From: CAZBMJ01 sp964493205
Lineage (GTDB): Bacteria; Myxococcota; UBA727; JABDBI01
NCBI GenBank assembly: GCA_964493205.1
Contig: CAZBMJ010000022.1
Location: 1-35,495 of the forward strand
DNA length: 35,495 bases
Reading direction: 5' to 3'
The first letter of the stretch is position 1. Every line of letters starts with the position of its first letter. Made by a program: the position numbers and the translations under genes. Below the pieces are notes generated by a model. It saw only the letters and a program-made list of their open reading frames with translations. It made no database searches and was not told where the DNA came from. Shown here one piece after another: positions 17,661 through 26,004 of the stretch.

Positions 17661-18890
17661 TTATGGTTCAATATAATCAAAAGTTTTATTTTGAAAGTTT
17701 CGTAAAGTCCATTTTTTGCCTGCTTTTTCCACCACATATTTTGGTAATAAAGGTATTTTACCTCCACCACCTGGGCCATCAACCACAAAAGTAGGTACTG
17801 CTAGGCCTGAGGTATGCCCTCGAAGTTTTTCCATAATATCCAGACCAACTTGTATAGGAGTTCTAAAATGGCTTATGCCTTGAGATAAGTCACACTGATA
17901 AATATAGTAAGGTCTTACCCGCATGAGCAATAATCGATGATTAAGCTCTTTTACTATTCTATAATCGTCGTTAACACCTTTTAGCAACACCATTTGATTA
18001 CCCATAACACAGCCCGCATCTGCTAATTTTTGGCAAGCGAGCAAAGCTTCTGCGCTGCATTCTTTTGGGTGATTAAAATGGGTGTTCACAAAAACAGGTT
18101 GATGTTTTCTAAGCATGGCCACAAAATCATCAGTTACTCGTTGAGGTAATGTTACTAAGTTTCTAGTACCCATACGGAAAATTTCTACGTGAGGAATAGC
18201 TCTAAGCCTACTTAAAATATAATCCAGCCGTTCGTCACTTAAGGATAATGGATCGCCACCGGATACCACAATATCTCTAATTTCTGGGTGGGCAGCAATG
18301 TAATCAAAAGCTACTTCTATGGTTTCTTTATCTGTCATACTGGAAGGATCAGCAACTTTGCGTTTACGTGTACAATGCCTGCAATAAACAGGGCAGTTAT
18401 GAGTAGTGTAAAACAGAACTCTATCAGGATAGCGGTGAGTAATACCTGGCACGGGCATATCGCGTTCTTCTGCTAAGGGGTCTTCTAAGTCTGAATCAAG
18501 AATATCAAGCTCACCCATTTGTGGAACAGCTTGTAATCTAATGGGGCACTTTGGATCATTTTTGTCCATCAAAGCTGCATAATAAGGAGTAATGCCCATA
18601 TGAAACATTTCGTTAGATTTTAGAAAAGCATTTCTTTCGCCATCGCTTACATTTAAAATGGACTCTAGCTGATCAATGGTTCGAAAACGTTTCCTTTGTT
18701 GCCAGCGCCAATCATCCCAGTCTTTTTGCTCAATAGGGCCAAAGCCTTTTTCTATGAAATCTTTAGGTGAACTTTTAAATCTGCTTTCAAAATGTTTGGG
18801 TAAGGGCTTTGAGTTAAATTTTATGCTGCTTGCATCAGTTTTTGCATCTGTGCTTTCAAAAACAAACCGAATGTCTTTTTCTTCTGACAT
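17661..18890 (-). CDS. kamA: L-lysine 2,3-aminomutase
   Basis: A 409-residue radical SAM, PLP-dependent enzyme converting lysine to beta-lysine in the cytoplasm. The 4Fe-4S cysteines are in CPVYCRHC (C166, C170, C173). SGGDPL (210-215) matches the SAM-contact region and PGGGGK (373-378) has the PLP lysine K378. YQCDLSQG carries an Asp in the region that contacts the substrate amino group in lysine-type enzymes, so lysine is preferred over glutamate as substrate; this is inference. It is too long and too close to KamA to be EpmB. No lysine-fermentation or beta-lysine acetyltransferase (ablB) gene is nearby. Confidence 0.92.
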   Translation of the reverse strand: MSEEKDIRFVFESTDAKTDASSIKFNSKPLPKHFESRFKSSPKDFIEKGFGPIEQKDWDDWRWQQRKRFRTIDQLESILNVSDGERNAFLKSNEMFHMGITPYYAALMDKNDPKCPIRLQAVPQMGELDILDSDLEDPLAEERDMPVPGITHRYPDRVLFYTTHNCPVYCRHCTRKRKVADPSSMTDKETIEVAFDYIAAHPEIRDIVVSGGDPLSLSDERLDYILSRLRAIPHVEIFRMGTRNLVTLPQRVTDDFVAMLRKHQPVFVNTHFNHPKECSAEALLACQKLADAGCVMGNQMVLLKGVNDDYRIVKELNHRLLLMRVRPYYIYQCDLSQGISHFRTPIQVGLDIMEKLRGHTSGLAVPTFVVDGPGGGGKIPLLPKYVVEKAGKKWTLRNFQNKTFDYIEP

Positions 18891-18967
18891 ATTTTACCAA
18901 CTTATTTGTGTAATAAAAAGCTTAACTTTTTTTATAGTTGGCAAGGTTTAAAAATGGCTAAAATATT

Positions 18968-19345
18968 TTATAAATGCTTATTGATCCATTTAGCTAAAGT
19001 TTTTTCAGTAATATTACCAGCAGCTAATTCTAAAAATGTAGTTATTGCTTCTTCTTTAGGTAAAGACAAAGATAAATTATTTCTAAGTAAAAAAGTTTTC
19101 ATAGAAACAAAAGAAGTCCTTTTATTGCCATCTAAAAATGGATGATTTTTAATTATGCCGTAAGCATATGCCGCAGCAAGTTCTGCCAAACTTGTTGATC
19201 CATAAAAGTATTGATTTATAGGCATACCTAAAGCAGAATCGAGCAATCCTTCATTACGCATTCCTTTTAAACCACCGTGCTCAGCAAGCATTATTTCATG
19301 AAATGCTATTACAACATTTTTTTGCAACCATATAGGTTCTTTCAT
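18968..19345 (-). CDS. doc: Doc-type (death-on-curing) Fic-fold toxin
   Basis: A 125-residue protein with the Fic/Doc core HPFLDGNKR (H68 to R76). Doc of phage P1 phosphorylates EF-Tu; family members with an intact core are usually toxins. The N-terminal AFHEIMLAEHGG and RNEGLLDSAL blocks are typical of the death-on-curing family. It overlaps the AbrB-type antitoxin gene by four bases (ATGA), a standard toxin-antitoxin arrangement. Confidence 0.92.
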   Translation of the reverse strand: MKEPIWLQKNVVIAFHEIMLAEHGGLKGMRNEGLLDSALGMPINQYFYGSTSLAELAAAYAYGIIKNHPFLDGNKRTSFVSMKTFLLRNNLSLSLPKEEAITTFLELAAGNITEKTLAKWINKHL

Positions 19346-19566
19346 TTGGCCAATACTCGCAAAATATCTCTATCTTGCTTCATTACTTCTTGAGCTAGTT
19401 CCATTTGTTTGGCAAATTCAAAATCATAGGGCGTTATATGGAAACCATCGGGTGATTCAGTTAAATATATAACATCTCCTTGATTAACTTTTAAACGATT
19501 CAAAATTTCTTTAGGCAACACTACACCCATTGAATTACCCAGTTTTCTTACTTTTAGCGCTATCAT
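19342..19566 (-). CDS. AbrB/MazE-type antitoxin
   Basis: A 74-residue swapped-hairpin AbrB-family protein. The N-terminal DNA-binding part reads VRKLGNSMGVVLPKEIL, followed by a strand VIYLTE and a charged C-terminal helix that would bind the toxin. The start at 19566 is preferred over the longer open frame because AGGTGGA lies just upstream. It probably represses its own promoter in the 19567-19740 interval, shared with the divergent ATPase gene. Confidence 0.88.
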   Translation of the reverse strand: MIALKVRKLGNSMGVVLPKEILNRLKVNQGDVIYLTESPDGFHITPYDFEFAKQMELAQEVMKQDRDILRVLAK

Positions 19567-19665
19567 AATTCCACCTTTTGTTCTAACTAAAGTTATAACA
19601 TAAACTTTAAATAAAGGCAAAATAGTTTTATTTTGTCTTTTAAATCTAGCTATTTATCTTAAATC

Positions 19666-19700
19666 CGTACAAATCCAGATTTTAATCTTGAATTTGTACG
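19666..19700. promoter_or_regulatory. Inverted repeat, candidate operator
   Basis: CGTACAAAT (19666-19674) and ATTTGTACG (19692-19700) are perfect inverted halves. An inner imperfect part extends the stem to about 15 bp with a short loop. It lies between two divergent starts and overlaps a possible -35 (TTGTAC) with a weak -10 (TATTAC) 16 bases further on for the ATPase gene. A role as repressor site is inference. Confidence 0.4.
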
Positions 19701-19740
19701 AAATTTTTGTTAAGGTATTACTACTAACAAAAGGTCCTAT

Positions 19741-20901
19741 ATGTATAAAAGAGAAATAGAAGAAACCTTAATAAAATCAGCCTCTTCTTTTCCTGCAGTA
19801 TTTTTAACAGGACCAAGGCAAAGTGGCAAAACTACTCTTTTGAGGGAGCTTTTTCCCCAGTATCGTTATATTTCTCTAGAAAATCCTTCTACACTGGAAT
19901 TAGTTATGGAGGACCCCGAAGGTTTTTTTGCAAATCCACAAACTTTATGGATTATTGATGAAGCTCAAAATTTTCCAAAATTATTTTCATATTTACAAGG
20001 AATGATCGATGAAGGGCCGCAACCAGGACGTTTTTTATTATCTGGATCACAAAATTTTTTACTCCATCATAAAATTAGCCAGACCTTAGCTGGCCGGGCA
20101 GCAGTATTAGAGCTATTGCCTCTTAGCTATAAAGAACTAAAGCCTAATTTAGCCATTGAAGAAGATAATTTATGGCAATTAATTTTTTATGGAGGCTACC
20201 CACGGCCTCGTTTTGAAAAATTAGATTATTCCTTGTGGTTTGAATCCTATATTCGTACCTATTTAGAGCGTGATATTCGATCCTTGGTGAATATTCATGA
20301 CTTATCAGTATTTCAAAGATTTATTAAAATGTGCGCGGCGCGCCATGGACAAATGCTTAATCTGACTTCTCTTGGAACTGACTGCGGAATTTCTCAGAGT
20401 ACAGCCCGTGATTGGTTAAGCTTTATGGAAGCGTCATATATAGTTTATAAAATACAGCCATATTTTGAAAATTTTAATAAACGCCTTGTTAAAACTTCTA
20501 AACTTTATTTTTATGACACGGGAATTTTATGCCAGTGCTTGGGTATTGAATCACCCAAGCATGCATCTACCCATGCCATGAGAGGGGCTTTATTTGAAGG
20601 TTTTTTAATGACTGAGTTAATCAAACTAAACTTAAATAAAGGGAAAAGACCTAATCTTTACTACTGGCGTGATCATAAAGGTCTTGAAGTAGATGCTGTG
20701 ATAGAAAAAGGAAACAGTATTGAACTTGTAGAATTTAAATCTTCTCAAACTTTTCAAAAAGAATATTTAAGCAATTTGCGCCAAGTCATGGTTTTGGCTA
20801 ATTCAGACCGATTTAAACCCATAGCAGTTTATGGAGGCAGTCAAGATAGCACTATTCAAGATATTTCAGTTATTGGTTGGCAAAAATTTTTGCTCGACTA
20901 A
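19741..20901 (+). CDS. AAA ATPase with DUF4143 domain
   Basis: A 386-residue protein of the widespread AAA_14-DUF4143 family. Walker A is GPRQSGKT (24-31) and Walker B is LWIIDEAQ with D73-E74; a GSQNF segment marks sensor 1. The C-terminal DUF4143 part includes EVDAVIEKG...ELVEFKSS, a D...E-x-K pattern as in PD-(D/E)XK nucleases. The cellular role is not established; such genes are often horizontally moved and common in host-associated bacteria. An AAAGG ribosome binding site precedes the start. Confidence 0.9.
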   Translation: MYKREIEETLIKSASSFPAVFLTGPRQSGKTTLLRELFPQYRYISLENPSTLELVMEDPEGFFANPQTLWIIDEAQNFPKLFSYLQGMIDEGPQPGRFLLSGSQNFLLHHKISQTLAGRAAVLELLPLSYKELKPNLAIEEDNLWQLIFYGGYPRPRFEKLDYSLWFESYIRTYLERDIRSLVNIHDLSVFQRFIKMCAARHGQMLNLTSLGTDCGISQSTARDWLSFMEASYIVYKIQPYFENFNKRLVKTSKLYFYDTGILCQCLGIESPKHASTHAMRGALFEGFLMTELIKLNLNKGKRPNLYYWRDHKGLEVDAVIEKGNSIELVEFKSSQTFQKEYLSNLRQVMVLANSDRFKPIAVYGGSQDSTIQDISVIGWQKFLLD

Positions 20902-22019
20902 TGCGTAGGAATTTTTTGTTCAGTGCTCAGCATAGATTGTGCCACGGCAATTCTTTGATCTAATTTGTGAAATAAAGCATAGGGTTTATTTAAGCTCATC
21001 ACTTTTTGCCAAGCAGTAATAGCTTCTAAGGTTTCTCCTTTAAGCATAAAAGCCATGCCTTGATAGTGCCAAAGCTCTGGAAATTTTGGATATTTTTTAG
21101 CTAACTCATTAAAGATTATATCGGCTTCTTGTATTTGAGATTTTTTAAATAATATACGAGCTTTTAGTAATTTTAGTTCTTTATCTTGAGAATCATTAAT
21201 AAATTTTAAAGAGCTATCTAAATCGCCATTAATAAAAGCTATTAAGGCTTGATTTTTATTTTCGCTATAGGTTTTTTGTGGCAAAAAAATATCTATTATT
21301 TCTATTTTATTAACATCAAGGCGCTGTTTAAGATCTGCAAGACCAGTCTTAACTTCCAGTTTAATTCTTTCATTATCACTAATTTCTAAATACTTTTGCC
21401 AAGCTATACGGGCTTTTATTAAGGATTCTTTATCACTCTCTAAGGACTCATGAACAATAGCTCCTGTGAGATATAATGAATCTAGCAAATTTTCTTGATC
21501 AACGTTTTTATCTTGTGTAATTTTTTCTAGCTCACTCAAAGCTAAGTGAGGATTGCCTAAGAAAAATAAGCTGCGAGCTCTAAAATTTCGAGCTTGATAA
21601 AATTTAGGATCTTTTTCTAAAATACTGCTTAATAGAATAGAACTTTCTATGAATCGCCTTTTTAAGAACAAATATTTGGCTTTTAACCAGTCTTTATTTA
21701 AGTTTTGATTATTAGTAGGCATTAAAATTTCAGGAAGTGTTAAATATAAATTAGCTAGGGCTTTTTCTTGGTTATTTTTTAAAACCTGTTGAGACATTAG
21801 GGCTTTTTTAGTTTGCTCTTCTAACTTTTTATCTAAACTATTATTTAAGTAGTTATCTAATAAGCTTAGCTCTAATTTTAGCTCGTCGTTATAAGTAGAT
21901 GCTCCCATGGGCGGATGAGAAAGCTCTGACAAATTATCTAGTGCTGAGGAAATTTTTGGCTGCTTTTGGCAAGCGTTTAGGCATAACAGCAAAATAAAAA
22001 GAGATAAGTTTTTGAACAT
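20898..22019 (-). CDS. TPR-repeat lipoprotein
   Basis: 373 residues with a lipoprotein signal peptide (lipobox LNAC, Cys17). The mature protein is a run of helix pairs with TPR character, for example AKYLFLKRRFIESSILLSSI, YQARNFRARSLFFLGNPHLA and ELWHYQGMAFMLKGETLEAI. It is probably a periplasm-facing scaffold. The ATG at 22019 is preferred over the GTG twelve bases upstream because GAGG lies six bases before it. Four bases overlap the 3' end of the convergent ATPase gene. Confidence 0.82.
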   Translation of the reverse strand: MFKNLSLFILLLCLNACQKQPKISSALDNLSELSHPPMGASTYNDELKLELSLLDNYLNNSLDKKLEEQTKKALMSQQVLKNNQEKALANLYLTLPEILMPTNNQNLNKDWLKAKYLFLKRRFIESSILLSSILEKDPKFYQARNFRARSLFFLGNPHLALSELEKITQDKNVDQENLLDSLYLTGAIVHESLESDKESLIKARIAWQKYLEISDNERIKLEVKTGLADLKQRLDVNKIEIIDIFLPQKTYSENKNQALIAFINGDLDSSLKFINDSQDKELKLLKARILFKKSQIQEADIIFNELAKKYPKFPELWHYQGMAFMLKGETLEAITAWQKVMSLNKPYALFHKLDQRIAVAQSMLSTEQKIPTH

Positions 22020-22108
22020 TAAGTACCTCACTGTTTCTTCTTCTTTCTAATCTAAGTTAAAGATATTGCTTAGTAACTTTCTACAATATGGTAGGCATTA
22101 ATTTTCTT

Positions 22109-22140
22109 GATACCATGAACTAGTCACGGTACGTAGGAGT
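22109..22140. repeat. Half copy of the palindromic repeat, interrupted by an insertion
   Basis: GAT, ACCATGA, loop ACTAG, TCACGGT, ACGTAG, GAGT matches one arm of the cores at 9340-9377 and 22328-22366. The stem has one G-A change against its partner. The arm resumes at 22425 (GGGGTGAA) after the inserted element at 22141-22416 and the duplicated target bases. Confidence 0.65.
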
Positions 22141-22416
22141 GCATAGGCGGCAGGTTAAGGATTTTAAGCAGGTAATATCTAAATTTAATTGACCACCGTT
22201 GGTAGTAAACTTCCAAAATATTTTGTGCATAAAATACCTATCTATCACCACTCTCTACGTGCCGCGCCTTGTGCGCGGCATCCAGAAAACTAATTTTATA
22301 TCCTTAAAATTGTAAAAGTTAATTGGCTGGATCCCGTGAACCAGTCACGGGACGTAGGGAATGAGGTGAAATAACCATATGATATCTGCTTCAAATCCTT
22401 AACCTGCCGCCTATGC
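22141..22416. mobile_element. 276-bp MITE-like insertion with terminal inverted repeats and target duplication
   Basis: Ends 22141-22171 and 22386-22416 are inverted copies, 31 bp with one mismatch; the outer 24 bp are perfect and begin GCATAGGCGGCAGG. GTAGGAGT flanks both sides (22133-22140 and 22417-22424), an 8-bp target-site duplication, or 9 bp if the shared C is counted. Removing the element restores ACGTAGGAGTGGGGTGAA, which matches the uninterrupted repeat arm ending at 22371. There is no coding capacity; it carries a full palindromic core inside. The transposase is not in the window. Confidence 0.82.
22251..22366. repeat. Palindromic two-arm repeat core inside the MITE
   Basis: Arm 1: CTACGT, GCCGCGC, loop CTTGT, GCGCGGC, ATCCAG. 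Arm 2: CTGGAT, CCCGTGA, loop ACCAG, TCACGGG, ACGTAG. The outer parts CTACGT...ATCCAG and CTGGAT...ACGTAG are shared with 9276-9371, while each inner stem has different bases that stay paired. Flanks CTCTCTACG and GGAATGAG also match the 9.3-kb copy. Confidence 0.75.
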
Positions 22417-22486
22417 GTAGGAGTGGGGTGAAGGAGCCCATCTCTGGGGCCAGCCCTAATTTTCCAAATTGCTCACCTGTCAAATT

Positions 22487-22536
22487 AGTAGGGTTAATTT
22501 AAAAAGTCAATAATTTAAGTAGGGTTAATTTAAAAA
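22487..22536. repeat. Two direct 19-bp repeats
   Basis: AGTAGGGTTAATTTAAAAA occurs at 22487-22505 and 22518-22536. A similar AGGGTTAAT lies at 1842-1850. Function unknown. Confidence 0.6.
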
Positions 22537-22549
22537 TTAAACAAAATAA

Positions 22550-22571
22550 AAGACCATAGGAATATGGTCTT
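22550..22571 (-). terminator. Rho-independent terminator of the secreted-protein pair
   Basis: AAGACCATA, loop GGAA, TATGGTCTT is a perfect 9-bp stem. On the minus strand it is followed by a T-rich run (TTTTATTTTG). It lies 25 bases past the stop at 22596. Confidence 0.75.
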
Positions 22572-22595
22572 AACAGCTTAAAATCTCTATTAAAT

Positions 22596-24197
22596 TTAGA
22601 AGATTTTGCTGATATTTAATTCATTAATCTTATTAATATCAACAGGTTTAAAATTTGGCATGGCAGCCATTTCACTAGCTATAGCCATACTGCTTTGTAT
22701 GGCTTCTAAGAAAGGTTTCAACTCTTCAGCATCCTTATCTAAAGGATTTTTAATAAGCTTATTTAACAAAATTCCCAAAGAGCCAAAGAAATCATTTGCT
22801 ATGCGCATTTGTGGATTACTATTTTTAGTAGCCGCAATACTAGCTAAAACATCATCTATTATTTTTGAAGATTGCTCTGTAAGAGGATACAACGTAGCAA
22901 GCGGTTGTAAAACTTGTTCTTGTATTCGGGCAACATAATCTTTTGCACCTTGTGAGCCAAGACCATAATTACCGATCATTTCTGTCGTTATAAAGAACAT
23001 TAATCTATTTAACCTCTTGGTATATTTTGGACCATCCCAAGGTCTATCATACACGTCAAACATAATTTTATGTAAATCATGGGCAAGACCTATTACTGAA
23101 TAAGCTTTCATTTCAAACCGATCATCACCACTTCCGGAAACAACGCTAAAGTTTGCTAAGTTACTAGGGGTATCTAGAAACTTTGCTAAACCGGCATCTT
23201 TTCTATGGGGTAGGCTCACATCAATAAGCTCTCCACCAATGGGTCTTCTTTGTAAAACACCTTCCTTTTCATAGGTATATTCAAACATTACTTTTGATCT
23301 AACAAGAGAAAATTTAACTACTTTATCGGGGCTATTGCCAAAAGGAAATTCTAAGGCTCTATTGTCGGAATTTCCTATCCAATTAGTTGTTGAAGAAGCA
23401 TTCTTACCAACTATATTTTTTCCTTTTATTTCAAAGCGATAATCAAAATTTCCTTCATAGTTACAATTTAAGTCTTTATTAGCTTTCATATCAAGCAGCT
23501 GAAGTTGTTTAAACTTAGCATTATGCCAAACCTCGTTGGTTTCATCTTTTATGAAATCTTTGTTATTTAACTCAGTTAAATAGTCATTTAATACGCCAGA
23601 AGCAAAATCTTTATCAAATTGGAAGAAGTTAAAATATTTGGCTGGATTAGCTTTAAACTCAGCTCTAATTTTATCCAATTCACTAAATAACATAGTAGTT
23701 ACTTCATTAAGTACTTTGTCATAATCTAGGTTATTAAGTTTTTTTTCGTTGATATAAATACTAAAATCAGCATCAGAACGTGTAAAATCACCACTATATT
23801 TTTCTTTTAATAAATCTCTGGCAATGGGAGGAAGTTCATCAAATACGGTATTGGCGATCATTCTTAAACCATTACCACCTTTAAAAACTAAGAAAATTGC
23901 ATCTTCTGCTAGGCCTTGTGATTGACGATAAGTGCTTACGGCCTTATCAAGATTTCCATAAACCAGTTTGAGGAAATTGAATAAGGTATCTGGAGTTTTA
24001 AAAAAACTTTTTACCACAATATCGGTACCAAAATTTTTTATATCCCTGCTTTGATCGACAAAGCCCTTTTGGTCATCATCTTTTGGAATTAAAATGGGTT
24101 CTTTTATTGCAAAGTTGGGAGCAGGGCAAGAATCTGCAGCACGAACTTGCATAGAACTTAAAAGTACTAATCCAAATAAGTAAATAAATAATTTCAT
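22596..24197 (-). CDS. Secreted nucleotidyltransferase-like protein, copy A
   Basis: A 533-residue protein with a signal peptide ending near VRAADSC. The arrangement FKGGN (105-109), RSDADFSIYI (140-149) and GGELIDVSLPHR (321-332) fits the GG...DxD...D layout of the nucleotidyltransferase fold, with D142, D144 and D326 as candidate catalytic acids. A later block, AHDLHKI (372-378) and KYTKRLNRL (391-399), is strongly conserved with copy B. I do not know a named family for it; catalysis and substrate are inference. It is 75 bases downstream of copy B on the same strand, with a terminator after its end. Export by Sec is unusual for an enzyme needing NTP. Confidence 0.85.
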   Translation of the reverse strand: MKLFIYLFGLVLLSSMQVRAADSCPAPNFAIKEPILIPKDDDQKGFVDQSRDIKNFGTDIVVKSFFKTPDTLFNFLKLVYGNLDKAVSTYRQSQGLAEDAIFLVFKGGNGLRMIANTVFDELPPIARDLLKEKYSGDFTRSDADFSIYINEKKLNNLDYDKVLNEVTTMLFSELDKIRAEFKANPAKYFNFFQFDKDFASGVLNDYLTELNNKDFIKDETNEVWHNAKFKQLQLLDMKANKDLNCNYEGNFDYRFEIKGKNIVGKNASSTTNWIGNSDNRALEFPFGNSPDKVVKFSLVRSKVMFEYTYEKEGVLQRRPIGGELIDVSLPHRKDAGLAKFLDTPSNLANFSVVSGSGDDRFEMKAYSVIGLAHDLHKIMFDVYDRPWDGPKYTKRLNRLMFFITTEMIGNYGLGSQGAKDYVARIQEQVLQPLATLYPLTEQSSKIIDDVLASIAATKNSNPQMRIANDFFGSLGILLNKLIKNPLDKDAEELKPFLEAIQSSMAIASEMAAMPNFKPVDINKINELNISKIF

Positions 24198-24272
24198 TTT
24201 TTACTCTACTATTTTAAAAAATAACTTAATCTATTTTATGTAGTATTTATTTTTTAATTAGCTTGTTCTGAT

Positions 24273-25862
24273 CTAAAAAATGCTGTTAATACTTGCTTTT
24301 CTTATGCTCTTTATATCTTTAGGTTCAAAAACAGGCATTTCAATTATTTGATTAACCGTTTGTAAATTGCTCTTTATAGATTCTATAAAAGACTTAAATG
24401 ATGCTTGATCATCTTCTAGGGGCTTATTGGAAATATTTTTTGCAAGATCAGCCACTGATTTCCAAAAATTATTAGCTATATGCATTTTTGGCCACTTGTT
24501 TTCAATGGTTTTTACAGCATCTTGCAGCGTAGTTATGGCATTTTTATTAATAGGTTCTAGAATATTTTGTTCCACTTGCGTTATATATTCTTTTGCTTTT
24601 GTTGAACCAATACCATAGTTAGTGATCATTTCTGTGGCAATAAAAAACATTAATCGGTTTAATCTTTTTGTATATTTTGGACCACTTTTCCAAGGTCTCT
24701 CAAATTGGTCAAAAATAATTTTATGTAAATCATGAGCTAAATAATCTATGGAATAGACCTTCATAGTAAATTCATCAGAATTTTCATTAAACACAGCAAA
24801 ATCCACTACATTATTGTCATAATTATTGAGAAACTCTGCTAAACTGGCATCTTTTCTATGAGGTAGGCTCACATCAATAAGCTCACCACCAATAGGCTTT
24901 CTTTGTAAAACACCATCTTTTTCATAGGTGTATTCAAAAATTATCTTTGATCTAACAAGAGAAAACTTAACCAATTTATCAGGGTTACTTCCAAAAGGAA
25001 ATTCTAGGGTTCTATTGTCGGAATTAGCTATCCAATCAGGTGTTGAAGAAACGTTGTTACTAACTATATCTTTGCCTTTCATGTCAAAGCTATAATCAAA
25101 ATTTCCTTCATAGTTACAATCAAAATTTGGGTCTTTATTAGCTTTTTTATCAAGCAGCTCAAGTTGTTTAAACTTCGCGTTATACCAAGCTTCGTTGGAT
25201 GGATCTTTTGTTGAGTTTAAATCATCTAATTCATTAAAATATTCATTTAATTTGCTCGAGGCAAAATCTTTATTAACTTGAAAAAAGTTAAAATATTTGG
25301 CTGGATTAGCTTTAAATTCGGCTCTAATTTTGTTCAATTCAGCAAATAACAAACTAGTCACTTCACTAAATACTTTGTCATAGTCTAGGTTATTAAGTTT
25401 TTTTTCGTTGATATAAACACTAAAATCTGCATCAGAACGTTTAAAATCATTACTATATTTTTCTTTTAGCAAATTTCTCGCAAGAGGAGGTAATTCATCA
25501 AATACTGTATTTGCCATCATTCTTAGGACATTTCCGCCTTTAAAAATTAAAAACATAGAGTCATTTTCAAGATTTTGTGCTTGACGATAATCAGCTAGTG
25601 CCTTATCAAGTTCTTCATACGCCAGTTTAAGAAAATTATATAAAGTATCTGGTGTGTTAAAAAAACTTTTTACCACAATATTGGTACCAAAATCTTTTAT
25701 ATCCCTGCTTTCATCAACAAAAACTTCTTGATCATTATCATTGCTTGGTTGTATGAGCGTTGACTTATCTTGTGCAAAATTAAGAACCGGACAAGAATTT
25801 TCAGCAAGAGCTCCTATAGAAATAAAAGCTATTAATCCAAATATATAATTAAATAATTTCAT
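24273..25862 (-). CDS. Secreted nucleotidyltransferase-like protein, copy B
   Basis: A 529-residue paralogue of the downstream gene, similar over its full length including the signal peptide (MKLFNYIFGLI...ALAENSCP). FKGGN, RSDADFSVYI, GGELIDVSLPHRKDA, AHDLHKI and KYTKRLNRLMFF are all kept; differences gather in the N-terminal linker (35-45), around 205-225 and in the C-terminal 120 residues. The start at 25862 is preferred over the TTG twelve bases upstream because GAGG lies six bases before it. It diverges from the small secreted gene at 26005 across a 142-base promoter region. Confidence 0.85.
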   Translation of the reverse strand: MKLFNYIFGLIAFISIGALAENSCPVLNFAQDKSTLIQPSNDNDQEVFVDESRDIKDFGTNIVVKSFFNTPDTLYNFLKLAYEELDKALADYRQAQNLENDSMFLIFKGGNVLRMMANTVFDELPPLARNLLKEKYSNDFKRSDADFSVYINEKKLNNLDYDKVFSEVTSLLFAELNKIRAEFKANPAKYFNFFQVNKDFASSKLNEYFNELDDLNSTKDPSNEAWYNAKFKQLELLDKKANKDPNFDCNYEGNFDYSFDMKGKDIVSNNVSSTPDWIANSDNRTLEFPFGSNPDKLVKFSLVRSKIIFEYTYEKDGVLQRKPIGGELIDVSLPHRKDASLAEFLNNYDNNVVDFAVFNENSDEFTMKVYSIDYLAHDLHKIIFDQFERPWKSGPKYTKRLNRLMFFIATEMITNYGIGSTKAKEYITQVEQNILEPINKNAITTLQDAVKTIENKWPKMHIANNFWKSVADLAKNISNKPLEDDQASFKSFIESIKSNLQTVNQIIEMPVFEPKDIKSIRKASINSIF

Positions 25863-26004
25863 AATAAACCTCAAAAAAACTAAATTTTTATCAATTATTA
25901 GCTATTATTTATGTTTAATATGTGCACTAATTGTGATCAAAATAATTAAAATTATTGATTTTTATTATTTAAATAGTAACTAAACAATTAAAATAGGATG
26001 AATT

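Noticed and set aside
22032..22595. CRISPR array
   Set aside because: Repeats here are inverted and palindromic with unequal spacing and no repeat-spacer periodicity; no cas genes.
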